Source of the DNA: an uncultured Lachnospiraceae bacterium
GTDB taxonomy: Bacteria > Bacillota > Clostridia > Lachnospirales > Lachnospiraceae
Length of the DNA stretch: 56,076 nt
NCBI GenBank assembly: GCA_947589155.1
Contig: CANQBH010000002.1
Location: 1-56,076, forward strand
Reading direction: 5' to 3'
Within the stretch, counting starts at the first letter, position 1, and the number at the start of each line of letters is the position of its first letter. Under the pieces are notes generated by a model. It was given only the letters and a program-made list of their open reading frames with translations, did no database searches and was not told the origin of the DNA. Positions 46,148 through 54,746 of the stretch are shown one piece after another. A program made the position numbers and the translations under genes.

Positions 46148-46177
46148 AAACAAAGGGAAAAGAAGGAGGAAGAAACG

Positions 46178-46603
46178 ATGAAGGTTGCAGTGAGATATTT
46201 TTCCAGAGGAGGAAATACGAAGAAACTGGCGGAGGCGATCGCGGAAGCGGTGGGCGTAAAGGCCGAAACGGTGGAAAAACCATTGGAGGGCGATACGGAT
46301 ATCCTGTTTTTGGGAAGTTCCGTCTATGCCTACGGCGTGGATAAAGCGGTCAAAACGTTTGTTGGCAGCATCGACGTTACGGTGGGAAAGGTCGTCAATT
46401 TCAGCACCGCGGCGCTGATCAAATCCACATATAAGCAGGTGAGCAAACTCTTAGCGGCCAAAAACATCCCGTTCGCGGAGGAAGAATTTGCCTGCCGCGG
46501 TTCTTTCGCCAATCTGCACAGCGGACGTCCGAATGAGGAAGACTGCGCGCAGGCGGCGGAGTTCGCCCGTCAGATCGTCGCAAAAAGCGAAGCGGCGCAA
46601 TAA
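46178..46603 (+). CDS. flavodoxin family protein
   Basis: This encodes 141 residues: [26 protein letters not shown] is the FMN phosphate-binding loop, and [18 protein letters not shown] the second flavin contact. It is a small electron carrier or flavin-dependent oxidoreductase. An AAGGAGGA site precedes the ATG. It begins 30 bases after the ABC fusion, so it may share its transcript. The Arg after the N-terminal strand is unusual but within the family range. Confidence 0.85.
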   Translation: MKVAVRYFSRGGNTKKLAEAIAEAVGVKAETVEKPLEGDTDILFLGSSVYAYGVDKAVKTFVGSIDVTVGKVVNFSTAALIKSTYKQVSKLLAAKNIPFAEEEFACRGSFANLHSGRPNEEDCAQAAEFARQIVAKSEAAQ

Positions 46604-46606
46604 AAA

Positions 46607-46646
46607 ACGGTCCGGCCGGACAGTTATTGCTCCGGTTTCGGACCGT
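46607..46646. terminator. shared bidirectional terminator
   Basis: ACGGTCCG (46607-46614) pairs with CGGACCGT (46639-46646), with a T run after it on the plus strand and A run before it (T run on the minus strand). It serves the flavodoxin gene and the convergent membrane-protein gene and runs into the last codons of the latter. Confidence 0.75.
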
Positions 46647-46848
46647 CTTCTTTTTCTTTATGAAACGCCCGTATCATCATCTGAAGCAGCCAGAGCGTGA
46701 CGGGGATCAGGATGGTCGCGGCAACGGCCGCCGAAAGATAACGCAGGGTCTTGGTCGGATCGAACAGGGCGGCGACAATGGTCAGGCCGTAGAGGGCGAC
46801 CAAAAGGATAACGCCGACGAGGGCGAGGATCTGTTTGGCTTTTTTCAT
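46624..46848 (-). CDS. small two-helix membrane protein
   Basis: This encodes 74 residues on the minus strand with a GGAG site 8 bases before the ATG. The short Lys-rich start MKKAKQ precedes helix 1 (about 8-27) and helix 2 (about 38-58); the tail is charged and cytoplasmic. No family recognised. Its last codons (GPKPEQ) lie within the shared terminator stem. Confidence 0.7.
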   Translation of the reverse strand: MKKAKQILALVGVILLVALYGLTIVAALFDPTKTLRYLSAAVAATILIPVTLWLLQMMIRAFHKEKEDGPKPEQ

Positions 46849-46986
46849 GAGGATTCTCCTTTTCGTTGGAATAGTTCACATTTTACGCCGTATCCGCCGC
46901 GGTGTCAAATCTCTTTGCTTTTTCGCGGGCGGTGTGGTAATCTAAACAGTAAAGTAAAACACAAAGGAGATCAAAGGAGAACAGCA

Positions 46987-47502
46987 ATGGCATTATTGGA
47001 ACAGTGGCAGGCCATGGCCTATGATCAGACGCAGGATCAGGCGCAGCTGCAGAAATTTTGGAATCAGTATTTCTTATTGGAAAAAAGCGTTTATGAACAG
47101 CTTTTGGAGAATCCGGACGAGGAAGTGCGCGGCACGGTTGAGGAACTGGCGGAGCGTTTTCAGTTGGACCTGATGTCCATGACGGGATTTTTGGACGGGA
47201 TCAACGACAGCCTGATCACGCCGAACCCGATCGAGACCATGGAAAAAGAGACCGAAGTTTCGCTGGCCTTCGATAAGGAAAAACTCTATAAAAACATGGT
47301 GGACGCCAAGGCGGACTGGCTGTACGAACTTCCGCAGTGGGAGAAGATCTTTGACGAGGACAAGAGAAAGGCGCTGTATAAGGAGCAGAAGAACGCCCAT
47401 ACGGTACGCAATACCGCAAAGATCGGCAGAAACGATCCATGCCCGTGCGGAAGCGGGAAAAAATACAAAAACTGCTGCGGAAAGAAACGCCGGAGCGCGT
47501 AA
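46987..47502 (+). CDS. SEC-C motif protein
   Basis: The ATG at 46987 follows AAAGGAG. The 171 residues have a helical N-terminal part with no known domain and a C-terminal zinc-binding SEC-C motif [18 protein letters not shown], like the tail of SecA, which binds SecB and ribosomes. A role as a ribosome- or SecB-associated adaptor is possible. It precedes thrS by 32 bases with no terminator, so thrS may be co-transcribed with it. Confidence 0.85.
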   Translation: MALLEQWQAMAYDQTQDQAQLQKFWNQYFLLEKSVYEQLLENPDEEVRGTVEELAERFQLDLMSMTGFLDGINDSLITPNPIETMEKETEVSLAFDKEKLYKNMVDAKADWLYELPQWEKIFDEDKRKALYKEQKNAHTVRNTAKIGRNDPCPCGSGKKYKNCCGKKRRSA

Positions 47503-47534
47503 AAGGCGGCAAACAAGATCAAAGGAGAACGTTC

Positions 47535-49502
47535 ATGGTTATCACATTAAAAGACGGATCGACCAGAGAATATCAGGAAGCACGGTCGGTTTATGAGATC
47601 GCGGAGGATATCAGCGCAGGCCTTGCAAGGATGGCGTGCGCGGGAGAAGTCAACGGAAAAACGGTCGATCTGCGCACCGTTATTTCCGAAGACTGCACGC
47701 TGCAGATCTTAACGGCAAAAGAAGAAAAGGGGCTGGCGGCAATGCGCCATACCGCGTCCCATGTGCTCGCGGAGGCGGTCAAGCGTCTGTATCCCGAAGC
47801 GAAACTGGCGATCGGCCCTTCCATAGAAACGGGTTTCTATTACGATTTTGAATGTGCGCCGTTTAGCAGGGAAGATCTCGACCGGCTCGAAGCCGAGATG
47901 AAAAAGATCATTAAAGAAGGCGCGGCATTGGAGCGTTTTACGCTGCCGCGGCAGGAAGCGATCGCGTTCATGGAAGAAAGGCAGGAACCGTATAAAGTCG
48001 AACTGATCCGCGATCTTCCGGAGGACGCCGAGATCTCGTTCTATCGTCAGGGCAACGGCTTTACCGATCTTTGCGCCGGCCCGCATCTGATGAGCACCAA
48101 AGGCATCAAAGCGTTCAAACTGCTTTCGTCTTCCGGCGCTTATTGGAGAGGCAGCGAAAAGAATCAAATGCTGACGAGGATCTACGGCACGGCGTTCGGC
48201 AAAAAAGAAGAACTTGACGCCTATCTGGCGCATTTGGAAGACATCAAACTGCGCGACCATAATAAACTCGGCCGCGAGATGGAACTGTTTACCACCGTCG
48301 ACGTGATCGGCCAGGGGCTGCCGCTGTTAATGCCAAAAGGCGCAAAGATCATCCAGACGCTGCAGCGCTGGATCGAGGATCTGGAAGATAACGAGTGGGG
48401 CTATATCCGGACGAAGACGCCGTTGATGGCAAAAAACGACCTTTATCGGATCTCCGGACACTGGGATCATTATACGGACGGCATGTTCCTGCTCGGCGAC
48501 AAGGAGGACAAGGACGTCATGGCGCTCCGGCCGATGACCTGTCCGTTCCAGTATTATGTCTATAAGGCGACGCAGCATTCTTACCGCGACCTGCCGCTCC
48601 GTTACAGCGAGACGTCTACGCTGTTTCGGAACGAGGATTCCGGCGAGATGCACGGCCTGACCCGCGTGCGGCAGTTTACCATCTCCGAGGGGCACCTGAT
48701 CGTCCGTCCGGATCAGATGGTCGAGGAGTTCAAAAACTGCCTTGCATTGGCAAAATATTGTCTGGAAACGCTGGGCGTGGCGGAGGACGTCACCTATCAT
48801 CTCTCCAGATGGGATCCCGCCGACCGCGAAAAATACATCGGCGAGCCGGAAGTCTGGGAAGAAACGGAAGGCCATATCCGCGAGATTTTGCAGGAACTTG
48901 AAGTGCCGTTTACCGAGGATATCGGCGAGGCCGCGTTCTACGGCCCGAAGGTGGATATCAACGCCAAAAACGTCTACGGCAAGGAAGATACGATGATAAC
49001 GATTCAGTGGGACGCGCTTTTGGCGGAACAGTTTGATATGTATTATATCGATCAAAACGGCGATAAGGTCCGCCCGTACATCATCCACCGGACGTCTATG
49101 GGATGTTATGAACGGACGCTGGCGTGGCTGATCGAGAAATACGCCGGAAAGTTCCCGACATGGCTTTGTCCGGAGCAGGTGCGTATCCTGCCGATCTCGG
49201 ACAAGTATCTGGATTACGCGCAGAAAACCGCGGCGGAACTCAAGAAAAACGGCATTTTATGTTCCGTTGACACAAGAGCGGAAAAGATCGGCTTTAAGAT
49301 CAGGGAGACATGGAAGGATAAGATTCCGTATATGCTCGTGGTCGGACAGAAAGAGGAAGAAAACGGCACCGTATCGGTACGCAGCCGCTTTGAAGGCAAC
49401 GAGGGCGAACAGGATCCCGCCGCTTTCATGGAAAAACTCTTAAAAGAGATCCGGACCAAAGAGATCCGAAAAGAACTTCCGGAAGAAGAAAAGAAAAAAT
49501 AA
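47535..49502 (+). CDS. thrS: threonyl-tRNA synthetase
   Basis: The ATG at 47535 follows AAAGGAG by 7 bases and gives 655 residues. The order is an N-terminal TGS domain (MVITLKDGSTREYQEA), an editing domain (HTASHVLAEAVKRLYP, FTDLCAGPHLMSTKG), and the class II core with HNKLGREMELF, RPMTCPFQYYVYK and IHRTSMGCYERTLAWLIE. A C-terminal anticodon domain follows. No T-box leader is visible before it, so it may not be tRNA-sensed. Confidence 0.97.
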   Translation: MVITLKDGSTREYQEARSVYEIAEDISAGLARMACAGEVNGKTVDLRTVISEDCTLQILTAKEEKGLAAMRHTASHVLAEAVKRLYPEAKLAIGPSIETGFYYDFECAPFSREDLDRLEAEMKKIIKEGAALERFTLPRQEAIAFMEERQEPYKVELIRDLPEDAEISFYRQGNGFTDLCAGPHLMSTKGIKAFKLLSSSGAYWRGSEKNQMLTRIYGTAFGKKEELDAYLAHLEDIKLRDHNKLGREMELFTTVDVIGQGLPLLMPKGAKIIQTLQRWIEDLEDNEWGYIRTKTPLMAKNDLYRISGHWDHYTDGMFLLGDKEDKDVMALRPMTCPFQYYVYKATQHSYRDLPLRYSETSTLFRNEDSGEMHGLTRVRQFTISEGHLIVRPDQMVEEFKNCLALAKYCLETLGVAEDVTYHLSRWDPADREKYIGEPEVWEETEGHIREILQELEVPFTEDIGEAAFYGPKVDINAKNVYGKEDTMITIQWDALLAEQFDMYYIDQNGDKVRPYIIHRTSMGCYERTLAWLIEKYAGKFPTWLCPEQVRILPISDKYLDYAQKTAAELKKNGILCSVDTRAEKIGFKIRETWKDKIPYMLVVGQKEEENGTVSVRSRFEGNEGEQDPAAFMEKLLKEIRTKEIRKELPEEEKKK

Positions 49503-49508
49503 AAGCAG

Positions 49509-49546
49509 AACTTGGGGCTTCTTTGAAAGAGACGCCCCAAGTTTTT
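49509..49546 (+). terminator. thrS terminator
   Basis: AACTTGGGGC pairs with GCCCCAAGTT around a 15-base loop, then a T run. Confidence 0.9.
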
Positions 49547-49574
49547 TGTTTTCCGGACGGAATGAAGTAATCGG

Positions 49575-49602
49575 TTGACAGGATCGCTCGGGGGGGTAAG
49601 AT
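49575..49602 (+). promoter_or_regulatory. promoter of the chemoreceptor-like gene
   Basis: TTGACA (49575-49580), 16-base spacer, TAAGAT (49597-49602). It looks like a sigma-A, not a sigma-28, promoter. Confidence 0.6.
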
Positions 49603-49657
49603 GTGAAGGGCGGAAACTGCGCCGTTTTGACAATTGAGATAAGGTGAGGTGATTCGT

Positions 49658-50901
49658 ATGCAGCTGCAGAAATTAAGTTCAACGTCAACAGAAAAGCCAA
49701 CCGATCAGTGCGAGGGATCATTATGGGGCTATGTGCCGCGGCCGGTTTCATCGTTCTGGGGATCAACCTGTTTTATATGGTAAAGGAAAACAGTATGCGG
49801 GTGCAGTTCTACGGCTCGCAGATCGACGGGCAGATGGCGCAGAAGGCGGCGCTGATCGAGGGCTCCTACGACGGCGGCAATTATGTTTTTTTGACGACGA
49901 AGGACGGGCTGATCCTGACGCATCCTGATCAGGATCTGGCGCTGCAGGTGGAACAGAGCACAACGGTGGCGGACGCGCTAAGCGGCCAGTATGCCAAGGT
50001 GTGTGAAGATGTCCTGTCAACGAAACTGATCTGGGATTATGCGGGCGGCCTGAAATTTGCGATCAGTTCTCCTGTGGAGACGACGGGCTGGGATATCGTA
50101 GCCGTGACGTCCCTCTCCGGCGTTCTTGTCGTCGTACTTGTCACCGTCGTGCTGACGGCGGTACTGTGTTTCGCGCTGAGCAGCATCGTCAAGCGGCAGC
50201 TGACCAAAGGAATCAGCCCGATGTTTATGCCGCTGGAAGAACTGGCGGAAAATGTGAGCAAGATATCGGAAGGGCAGTTGGACTATCACTTCGGTGTGGA
50301 TGAGCAGTCGCAGGAGGTGAACGCCCTGTCCGTTGCGTTAAACGATACGATGCAGAATCTGGAACACTACATCACGGAGATCTCCGACACCGTGACGGCC
50401 ATTTCGGAGAAAAATCTGGATTTTGACGTGGACGGCGTCTATGCCGGCGATTATGAAAAGATCAAGAATGCGCTGGTCGATATCGTGGACGCGCTGAACC
50501 AAAGTTTCGCGGAGATCAATGAACAGGCGTCGATGGTGCTGCAATTTTCCAAAGACCTCTCCGCTACGAGCGAGAGCGTGGCAATGGCGGCGACGACGCA
50601 GAACGCTTCCGTTCTGAGTGCTTCTGAGGAGATGGGGACGCTGACGGACAACATGGAGAAGATCGCGGACAGTGCGGAACACTCCGCCGGAAACACGGCG
50701 ATGGTTGACGAGATCGTCAGTTTCGTAGACACGCAGAAAAATTCGGCGGACGGGATTCTGGAGAATATCCGTTCCGTCAGCGGCATGGTGGAGAGCAATG
50801 CGGCCAGCGCGCAGGAGAATGCCGCGATCTCGGCCAGCCTTGGCGAGTGCGCGCAGTCTTTAATGGATACGGTCGCGCAGTTTAAGCTGAAACAGTCATG
50901 A
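49658..50901 (+). pseudogene. decayed methyl-accepting chemotaxis protein
   Basis: The ribosome site AAGGTGAGGTG and ATG at 49658 open MQLQK, but the frame then shifts by one: the receptor frame resumes as IKFNVNRKANRSVRG and continues to 50901. One extra A in the run at 49670-49672 would join them perfectly. The rest reads as a receptor: first membrane helix (GIIMGLCAAAGFIVLGINLF), a shortened sensor region ending in a GGLKFAISSPVETTGWDIVAV strand pattern, second helix, HAMP-like stretch and a C-terminal helix ending VAQFKLKQS. The signalling hairpin tip (E-x-GxGFAVVA region) that binds CheA and CheW is missing, and the total length is about 400 instead of 550-700. I conclude that it is not a working receptor. 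Its end overlaps aroA by 6 bases. Confidence 0.75.
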
Positions 50902-52179
50902 CCTTAAACTGATCTTTTGCAGCGTATCAAAAAACGACGGATAGGAGATCGCGACGCAGCCGGGGGCGTCGAGGGTCGTAGGCCCGTCGGCGCAAAGGGA
51001 AGCGACGGCAAACGCCATTGCGATCCGATGGTCGCCATAGGTGCAGATCGGCGCGCCGTGTACCTGTCGTCCGCCGCGAATGATCATGCCGTCTTCGGTC
51101 GCCTCTGCCTGAACGCCCATGGCCTGAAGGTTGGAGACGACCGTAAAGATCCGGTCGGATTCTTTGACCCGCAGTTCCTGCGCGTCCCTGATGGTCGTGA
51201 CGCCGTCCGCGTAAGCGGCCATCACGGCGATCACAGGGATCTCGTCGATCAGCGAAGGGATCAGGCTGCCGTCGATCGTCGTTCCGTGCAGCACGGAGGA
51301 AGAAACGACAAGGTCGCAGACGTCCTCGCCGGAAACGCTGCGCGGATTTTCGTATGCGATATCCGCGCCCATCAGGCGGCATACGCGAAGGATTCCTGCG
51401 CGCGTCGGGTTGCAGTTGATGTTGTTGATACGCAGTTGCGCGTGCGGGACAAGGGCGGCGGCGGCAATGAAATAGGCGGCGGAGGAGATATCCCCCGGCA
51501 CCGTGATCTTTTGCCCGTAAAGGCGCGGCAGACCGGTAACGGAAGCGGTCGCGCCCTCGCAGACGACTTCCGCGCCGAAGCCGCGCAGCATCAGTTCCGT
51601 ATGGTTGCGGGAAAGAGAGGGTTCCGTCACCGAAGTGACGCCGTCGCAGTACAGTCCGGCCAGAAGAACGGCGGATTTGACCTGTGCGGACGCCACGGGC
51701 GAGACATAATGGATGGGATGCAGCGATCCGCCCGTTACGGAAAGCGGCGCGCAGCCGTTGCCGTGCAGGGAGCGGATGTCCGCGCCCATCTGCGACAGCG
51801 GCTCGATGATTCGTTTCATGGGGCGCTGTCGTATCGAATCGTCGCCGTCCAGAACTGAGGTAAAAGCGCAGCCGGAGAGGATCCCGCTGATCAGCCGCAT
51901 CGTCGTTCCGCTGTTTCCGACGTCAAGCACTTCCGAAGGCTTTTGCAGGCCGTGCAGCCCCCTGCCGAGGATGGTGACGCGATCGCCCTCCTGCCGGATG
52001 TCGACGCCCATGCTGCGAAAGCAGGAGATCGTAGAGCGGCAGTCCGCCCCGTCCAAAAAACCGGACAATTCTGTTTTTCCTTCCGCGATCGCGCCCAGCA
52101 TGACGCCGCGGTGGGAGATGGATTTATCGCCGGGAACCGTCACGGTTCCCGCAAGACCTTTGATCGGATGAAGTTCCAT
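50896..52179 (-). CDS. aroA: 3-phosphoshikimate 1-carboxyvinyltransferase (EPSP synthase)
   Basis: This shikimate-pathway enzyme joins shikimate-3-phosphate and PEP. The 427 residues begin MELHPIKGLAGTVTVPGDKSISHRG, the class II-like opening, and contain GNSGTTMRLISG, RPMKRIIEPLSQMG and the catalytic DEIPVIAVMAAYADGVTTIRD...VKESDRI. The start lies on the minus strand at 52179 after a GGAAAGG site. It is downstream of tyrA, 27 bases apart, so the two probably form one operon. Confidence 0.95.
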   Translation of the reverse strand: MELHPIKGLAGTVTVPGDKSISHRGVMLGAIAEGKTELSGFLDGADCRSTISCFRSMGVDIRQEGDRVTILGRGLHGLQKPSEVLDVGNSGTTMRLISGILSGCAFTSVLDGDDSIRQRPMKRIIEPLSQMGADIRSLHGNGCAPLSVTGGSLHPIHYVSPVASAQVKSAVLLAGLYCDGVTSVTEPSLSRNHTELMLRGFGAEVVCEGATASVTGLPRLYGQKITVPGDISSAAYFIAAAALVPHAQLRINNINCNPTRAGILRVCRLMGADIAYENPRSVSGEDVCDLVVSSSVLHGTTIDGSLIPSLIDEIPVIAVMAAYADGVTTIRDAQELRVKESDRIFTVVSNLQAMGVQAEATEDGMIIRGGRQVHGAPICTYGDHRIAMAFAVASLCADGPTTLDAPGCVAISYPSFFDTLQKISLRS

Positions 52180-52206
52180 TGTCTTTCCTTTCCAAAATAA
52201 GAGAGG

Positions 52207-53295
52207 TCATTGATGGACGGTATAGTCTGCGGACAGCAGAGCGACCGCCGCTTCTTTTGACGTTTCGTCGTACATTTCAATGCGGAGCACGCCGCGTTCA
52301 TATTCCCTGTTGTGGACAATGCCGATATTGCGGATGCTAAGACCCGCCGCGGCCAGTTTGGAAGCGACGGTCGCGATGCCTCCGGCTTCGTCCCTGACGT
52401 CGATGTAAAATTCATAGACGCTTGGAAGCACGCCGTTTTTGCGGATCGGCAGATCGTCCCGATAATCTTTGGCGGATTGGAACAGGCGGCGCACATCGGC
52501 GTCGTCCCCGTTTTCCATCGCCGCGAGGAAGGTCTGCATACTTTCCTGAAAGAGGCGGCCGGCGTGCAGGATCTCGTCTTTGTTTGCGGCGCAGATGTGC
52601 TGCCACATGACAGGATTGGACGAGGCGATACGGGTAATGTCACGAAAGCCTCCGGCCGCGATCGTCTTCATGGACGCGTCTTCGTCGGCGCCGCAGACAA
52701 AATTAACCAGCGACGCGGCGATGATATGCGGAAGATGGCTGATACAGGCGGTGATAAAATCATGCTTGTCCGGCGTCATGATCAGCGGCATCGCGCCAAG
52801 CGAGGAGATCAGATCCGCAAACCCTTCCAGTTTTTCAGAAGAAAAATCGGGCGACGCCGTCAGGATATAGTAGGCGTTTTCCAACAGGGCCGCCGAGGCG
52901 TTCGCATAGCCGGAACTCTCCGCGCCCGCCATGGGATGTCCGCCGATAAAACGGGATGACAGGCCGAGGGCCGCCGCCTCGCGGGTGATGTCGCCCTTGA
53001 CGCTTCCGACGTCGGTGAGCAGACAGTCCGAAGAAAGGAGCGGCTTTAATTTTTTCAGATATTCCGCATTGATTTTGACCGGACTGCAGAGGAACAAAAG
53101 ATCGCAGGAGGCGAACTCCTCCAGCGGAAGGACGTCGTCGTTTTCGATCGTACCTTCCGCGCAGGCGGCCTCAAGCGTCGCCCTGCCGGAAGCAAGGCCG
53201 ATGATCTGCGTATCGGGCGCGGTTTGTTTGATGGCTTTGGCGATCGAACCGCCGATCAGGCCGAGGCCGATGAATCCGATTTTGTGATAGGACAT
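52207..53295 (-). CDS. tyrA: prephenate dehydrogenase with ACT domain
   Basis: This converts prephenate to 4-hydroxyphenylpyruvate for tyrosine. The start chosen is the ATG at 53295 (minus strand), 7 bases after GGAG; the frame is open further upstream but lacks a site. The 362 residues have the NAD-binding loop IGFIGLGLIGGSIAKAI, the catalytic GGHPMAGAESSG, and a C-terminal ACT domain (about 290-362: FYIDVRDEAGGIATVASKLAAAGLSIRNIG) that probably binds tyrosine for feedback inhibition. Confidence 0.94.
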   Translation of the reverse strand: MSYHKIGFIGLGLIGGSIAKAIKQTAPDTQIIGLASGRATLEAACAEGTIENDDVLPLEEFASCDLLFLCSPVKINAEYLKKLKPLLSSDCLLTDVGSVKGDITREAAALGLSSRFIGGHPMAGAESSGYANASAALLENAYYILTASPDFSSEKLEGFADLISSLGAMPLIMTPDKHDFITACISHLPHIIAASLVNFVCGADEDASMKTIAAGGFRDITRIASSNPVMWQHICAANKDEILHAGRLFQESMQTFLAAMENGDDADVRRLFQSAKDYRDDLPIRKNGVLPSVYEFYIDVRDEAGGIATVASKLAAAGLSIRNIGIVHNREYERGVLRIEMYDETSKEAAVALLSADYTVHQ

Positions 53296-53336
53296 GACGT
53301 ACTCCTTCGCAAATTTGATGATAAACAACTAGATTT

Positions 53337-53365
53337 ATAGTATCCGCTTTCCCTTTCAAAGTCAA
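53337..53365 (-). promoter_or_regulatory. tyrA-aroA promoter
   Basis: On the minus strand: TTGACT (53365-53360), 17-base spacer, TACTAT (53342-53337). The leader before the tyrA ATG is about 35 bases. Confidence 0.75.
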
Positions 53366-53421
53366 TAAGAAGCCGCGCGTCCGCCTTATAAGCGGAGGGA
53401 AAAACGGACAGACTAAAGCGT

Positions 53422-54657
53422 ATGGAACGAAAGTTTAGGAGAGGATGGATGATCGCGGCCTGCCTGTGCTTCGGTCTGTTGCGCGCTTTGGCGACCGAAG
53501 CGGTCGCGGAGCAGGAAAAGGGCGGTCAGCAATTTCATATCGCATACGAGACCAACGGCGGGATCAACTCGATTTTGAATCCGGCAAAAGCCACGGAACA
53601 GGATCTGCCCATTGTGCTGGAAAGCCCGAAAAGGGCGGGCTATAATTTTGTCGGATGGTATGCGGATCCGGAATTTCGCACGCACATCACAAAGATCGAA
53701 ACGACGGGCGATAAGACCTGCTACGCAAAATGGACGCTGCAGATCAACGCCAATCAGAGCGTGCAGGACTATCCGTATCAGATGCGGGAGGAGCAGTTTC
53801 GGCTGAAGGATCTGAATTACCAGTTCTTCTTTGCGTTGGACACGCCGGGGAATCCCAGGACGCGGATCTCGGATCTGGAGGAGCAGAAGTATTCGTCGGA
53901 ATACCAGTGCCCGCAGGGGCTTTGCCTGACCAATGACTATATCATCGTATCATCTTACGCATTGGAAGAAGACGCGCTCGGCGCGCTGACGTTTTACGAC
54001 AGGAAAAGCGGAAAATACCTGATCACCTTCGGCATGGAGGCCAACAGCCATCTGGGCGGGATCGCATACGACGGCGAGTATATCTGGATCTGCCATTCCA
54101 ATACAAAGAAACTGGAAGCGGTCTCGTATCCGTTCTTGCAACGCCTGATCGCCGTCAGCAGCCAGAATTTCATCGACATCACCGCGTGCTTCCGGCAATA
54201 TGACGTGGAACTGATTCCGTCCTGCATTGCCTGTTACGACGGCAGGATCTATGTGGCGACCCATCATGTCTATACGCCCGCGTCAGCCTTTGTCTACCGT
54301 TTTAGCGGCGAACGCCTCATCAAATGCGACTCGTTCCTGCTGCCATCCAAGGTACAGGGGCTGGCGTTTGACGAACAGGGCCGCGTCTGGCTGAGCCGTT
54401 CTTACGGGAGGATGCGATCGTCGGAACTGGACGTCTATGAGGATACGCAAACGCTCAGGGCGCATCTGTTTACGCCGACGGCGGCGGTGGAAATGCCGCC
54501 GGGATCGGAAGGGATCGCATTGTCGGACGGCCTCTGCTATATCCTGTTTGAAACGGCCAGTTATAAGTATCTCGAAGGAAGCGACGGCAAAGGGACCTGC
54601 AACTATCCGATCGACAAACTGCTCATGCTCGACACCGAAAGCCTGTGGTACGACTGA
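53422..54657 (+). CDS. exported protein with InlB B-repeat and beta-propeller-like domain
   Basis: This encodes 411 residues. The N-terminal MERKFRRGWMIAACLCFGLLRALATEAVA is a signal peptide (basic n-region, hydrophobic core, AVA cut). The start is uncertain: ATG 53422 lacks a ribosome site, whereas ATG 53449 has AGGAGAGG but would lose the basic region. Residues about 38-100 hold an InlB B/Flg_new repeat (IAYETNGGINSI, GYNFVGWYADPEF, KTCYAKWTL). The remainder looks like beta-propeller blades (GGIAYDGEYIWICHSN, QGLAFDEQGRVWLSRSYG, EGIALSDGLCYILFE). There is no LPxTG or other wall anchor, so it is probably secreted or loosely bound. Binding partner unknown. Confidence 0.8.
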   Translation: MERKFRRGWMIAACLCFGLLRALATEAVAEQEKGGQQFHIAYETNGGINSILNPAKATEQDLPIVLESPKRAGYNFVGWYADPEFRTHITKIETTGDKTCYAKWTLQINANQSVQDYPYQMREEQFRLKDLNYQFFFALDTPGNPRTRISDLEEQKYSSEYQCPQGLCLTNDYIIVSSYALEEDALGALTFYDRKSGKYLITFGMEANSHLGGIAYDGEYIWICHSNTKKLEAVSYPFLQRLIAVSSQNFIDITACFRQYDVELIPSCIACYDGRIYVATHHVYTPASAFVYRFSGERLIKCDSFLLPSKVQGLAFDEQGRVWLSRSYGRMRSSELDVYEDTQTLRAHLFTPTAAVEMPPGSEGIALSDGLCYILFETASYKYLEGSDGKGTCNYPIDKLLMLDTESLWYD

Positions 54658-54660
54658 TTC

Positions 54661-54688
54661 TTGACAAATCTTACCTGTATGTTAAAAT
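54661..54688 (+). promoter_or_regulatory. leuS promoter
   Basis: TTGACA (54661-54666), 16-base spacer, TAAAAT (54683-54688). The leader is only about 50 bases, so a T-box is excluded. Confidence 0.7.
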
Positions 54689-54746
54689 TTTTAAGGTATG
54701 TGAAAAAGATAAGGCGGGAAGCACCGTAGCAATAGGAGGAGTTAGC

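Noticed and set aside
46627-47502. A 291-aa plus-strand frame ending in the SEC-C gene
   Set aside because: Its first half is antisense to the membrane-protein gene and its control region; the ATG at 46987 has its own ribosome site.
50917-51858. 313-aa plus-strand frame across aroA
   Set aside because: It is the antisense of aroA with Arg/Asp/Gly-rich shadow composition; aroA motifs are complete on the minus strand.
54661-54746. T-box riboswitch before leuS
   Set aside because: The leader is about 50 bases with no specifier stem or T-box sequence. The same was looked for and not found before thrS.
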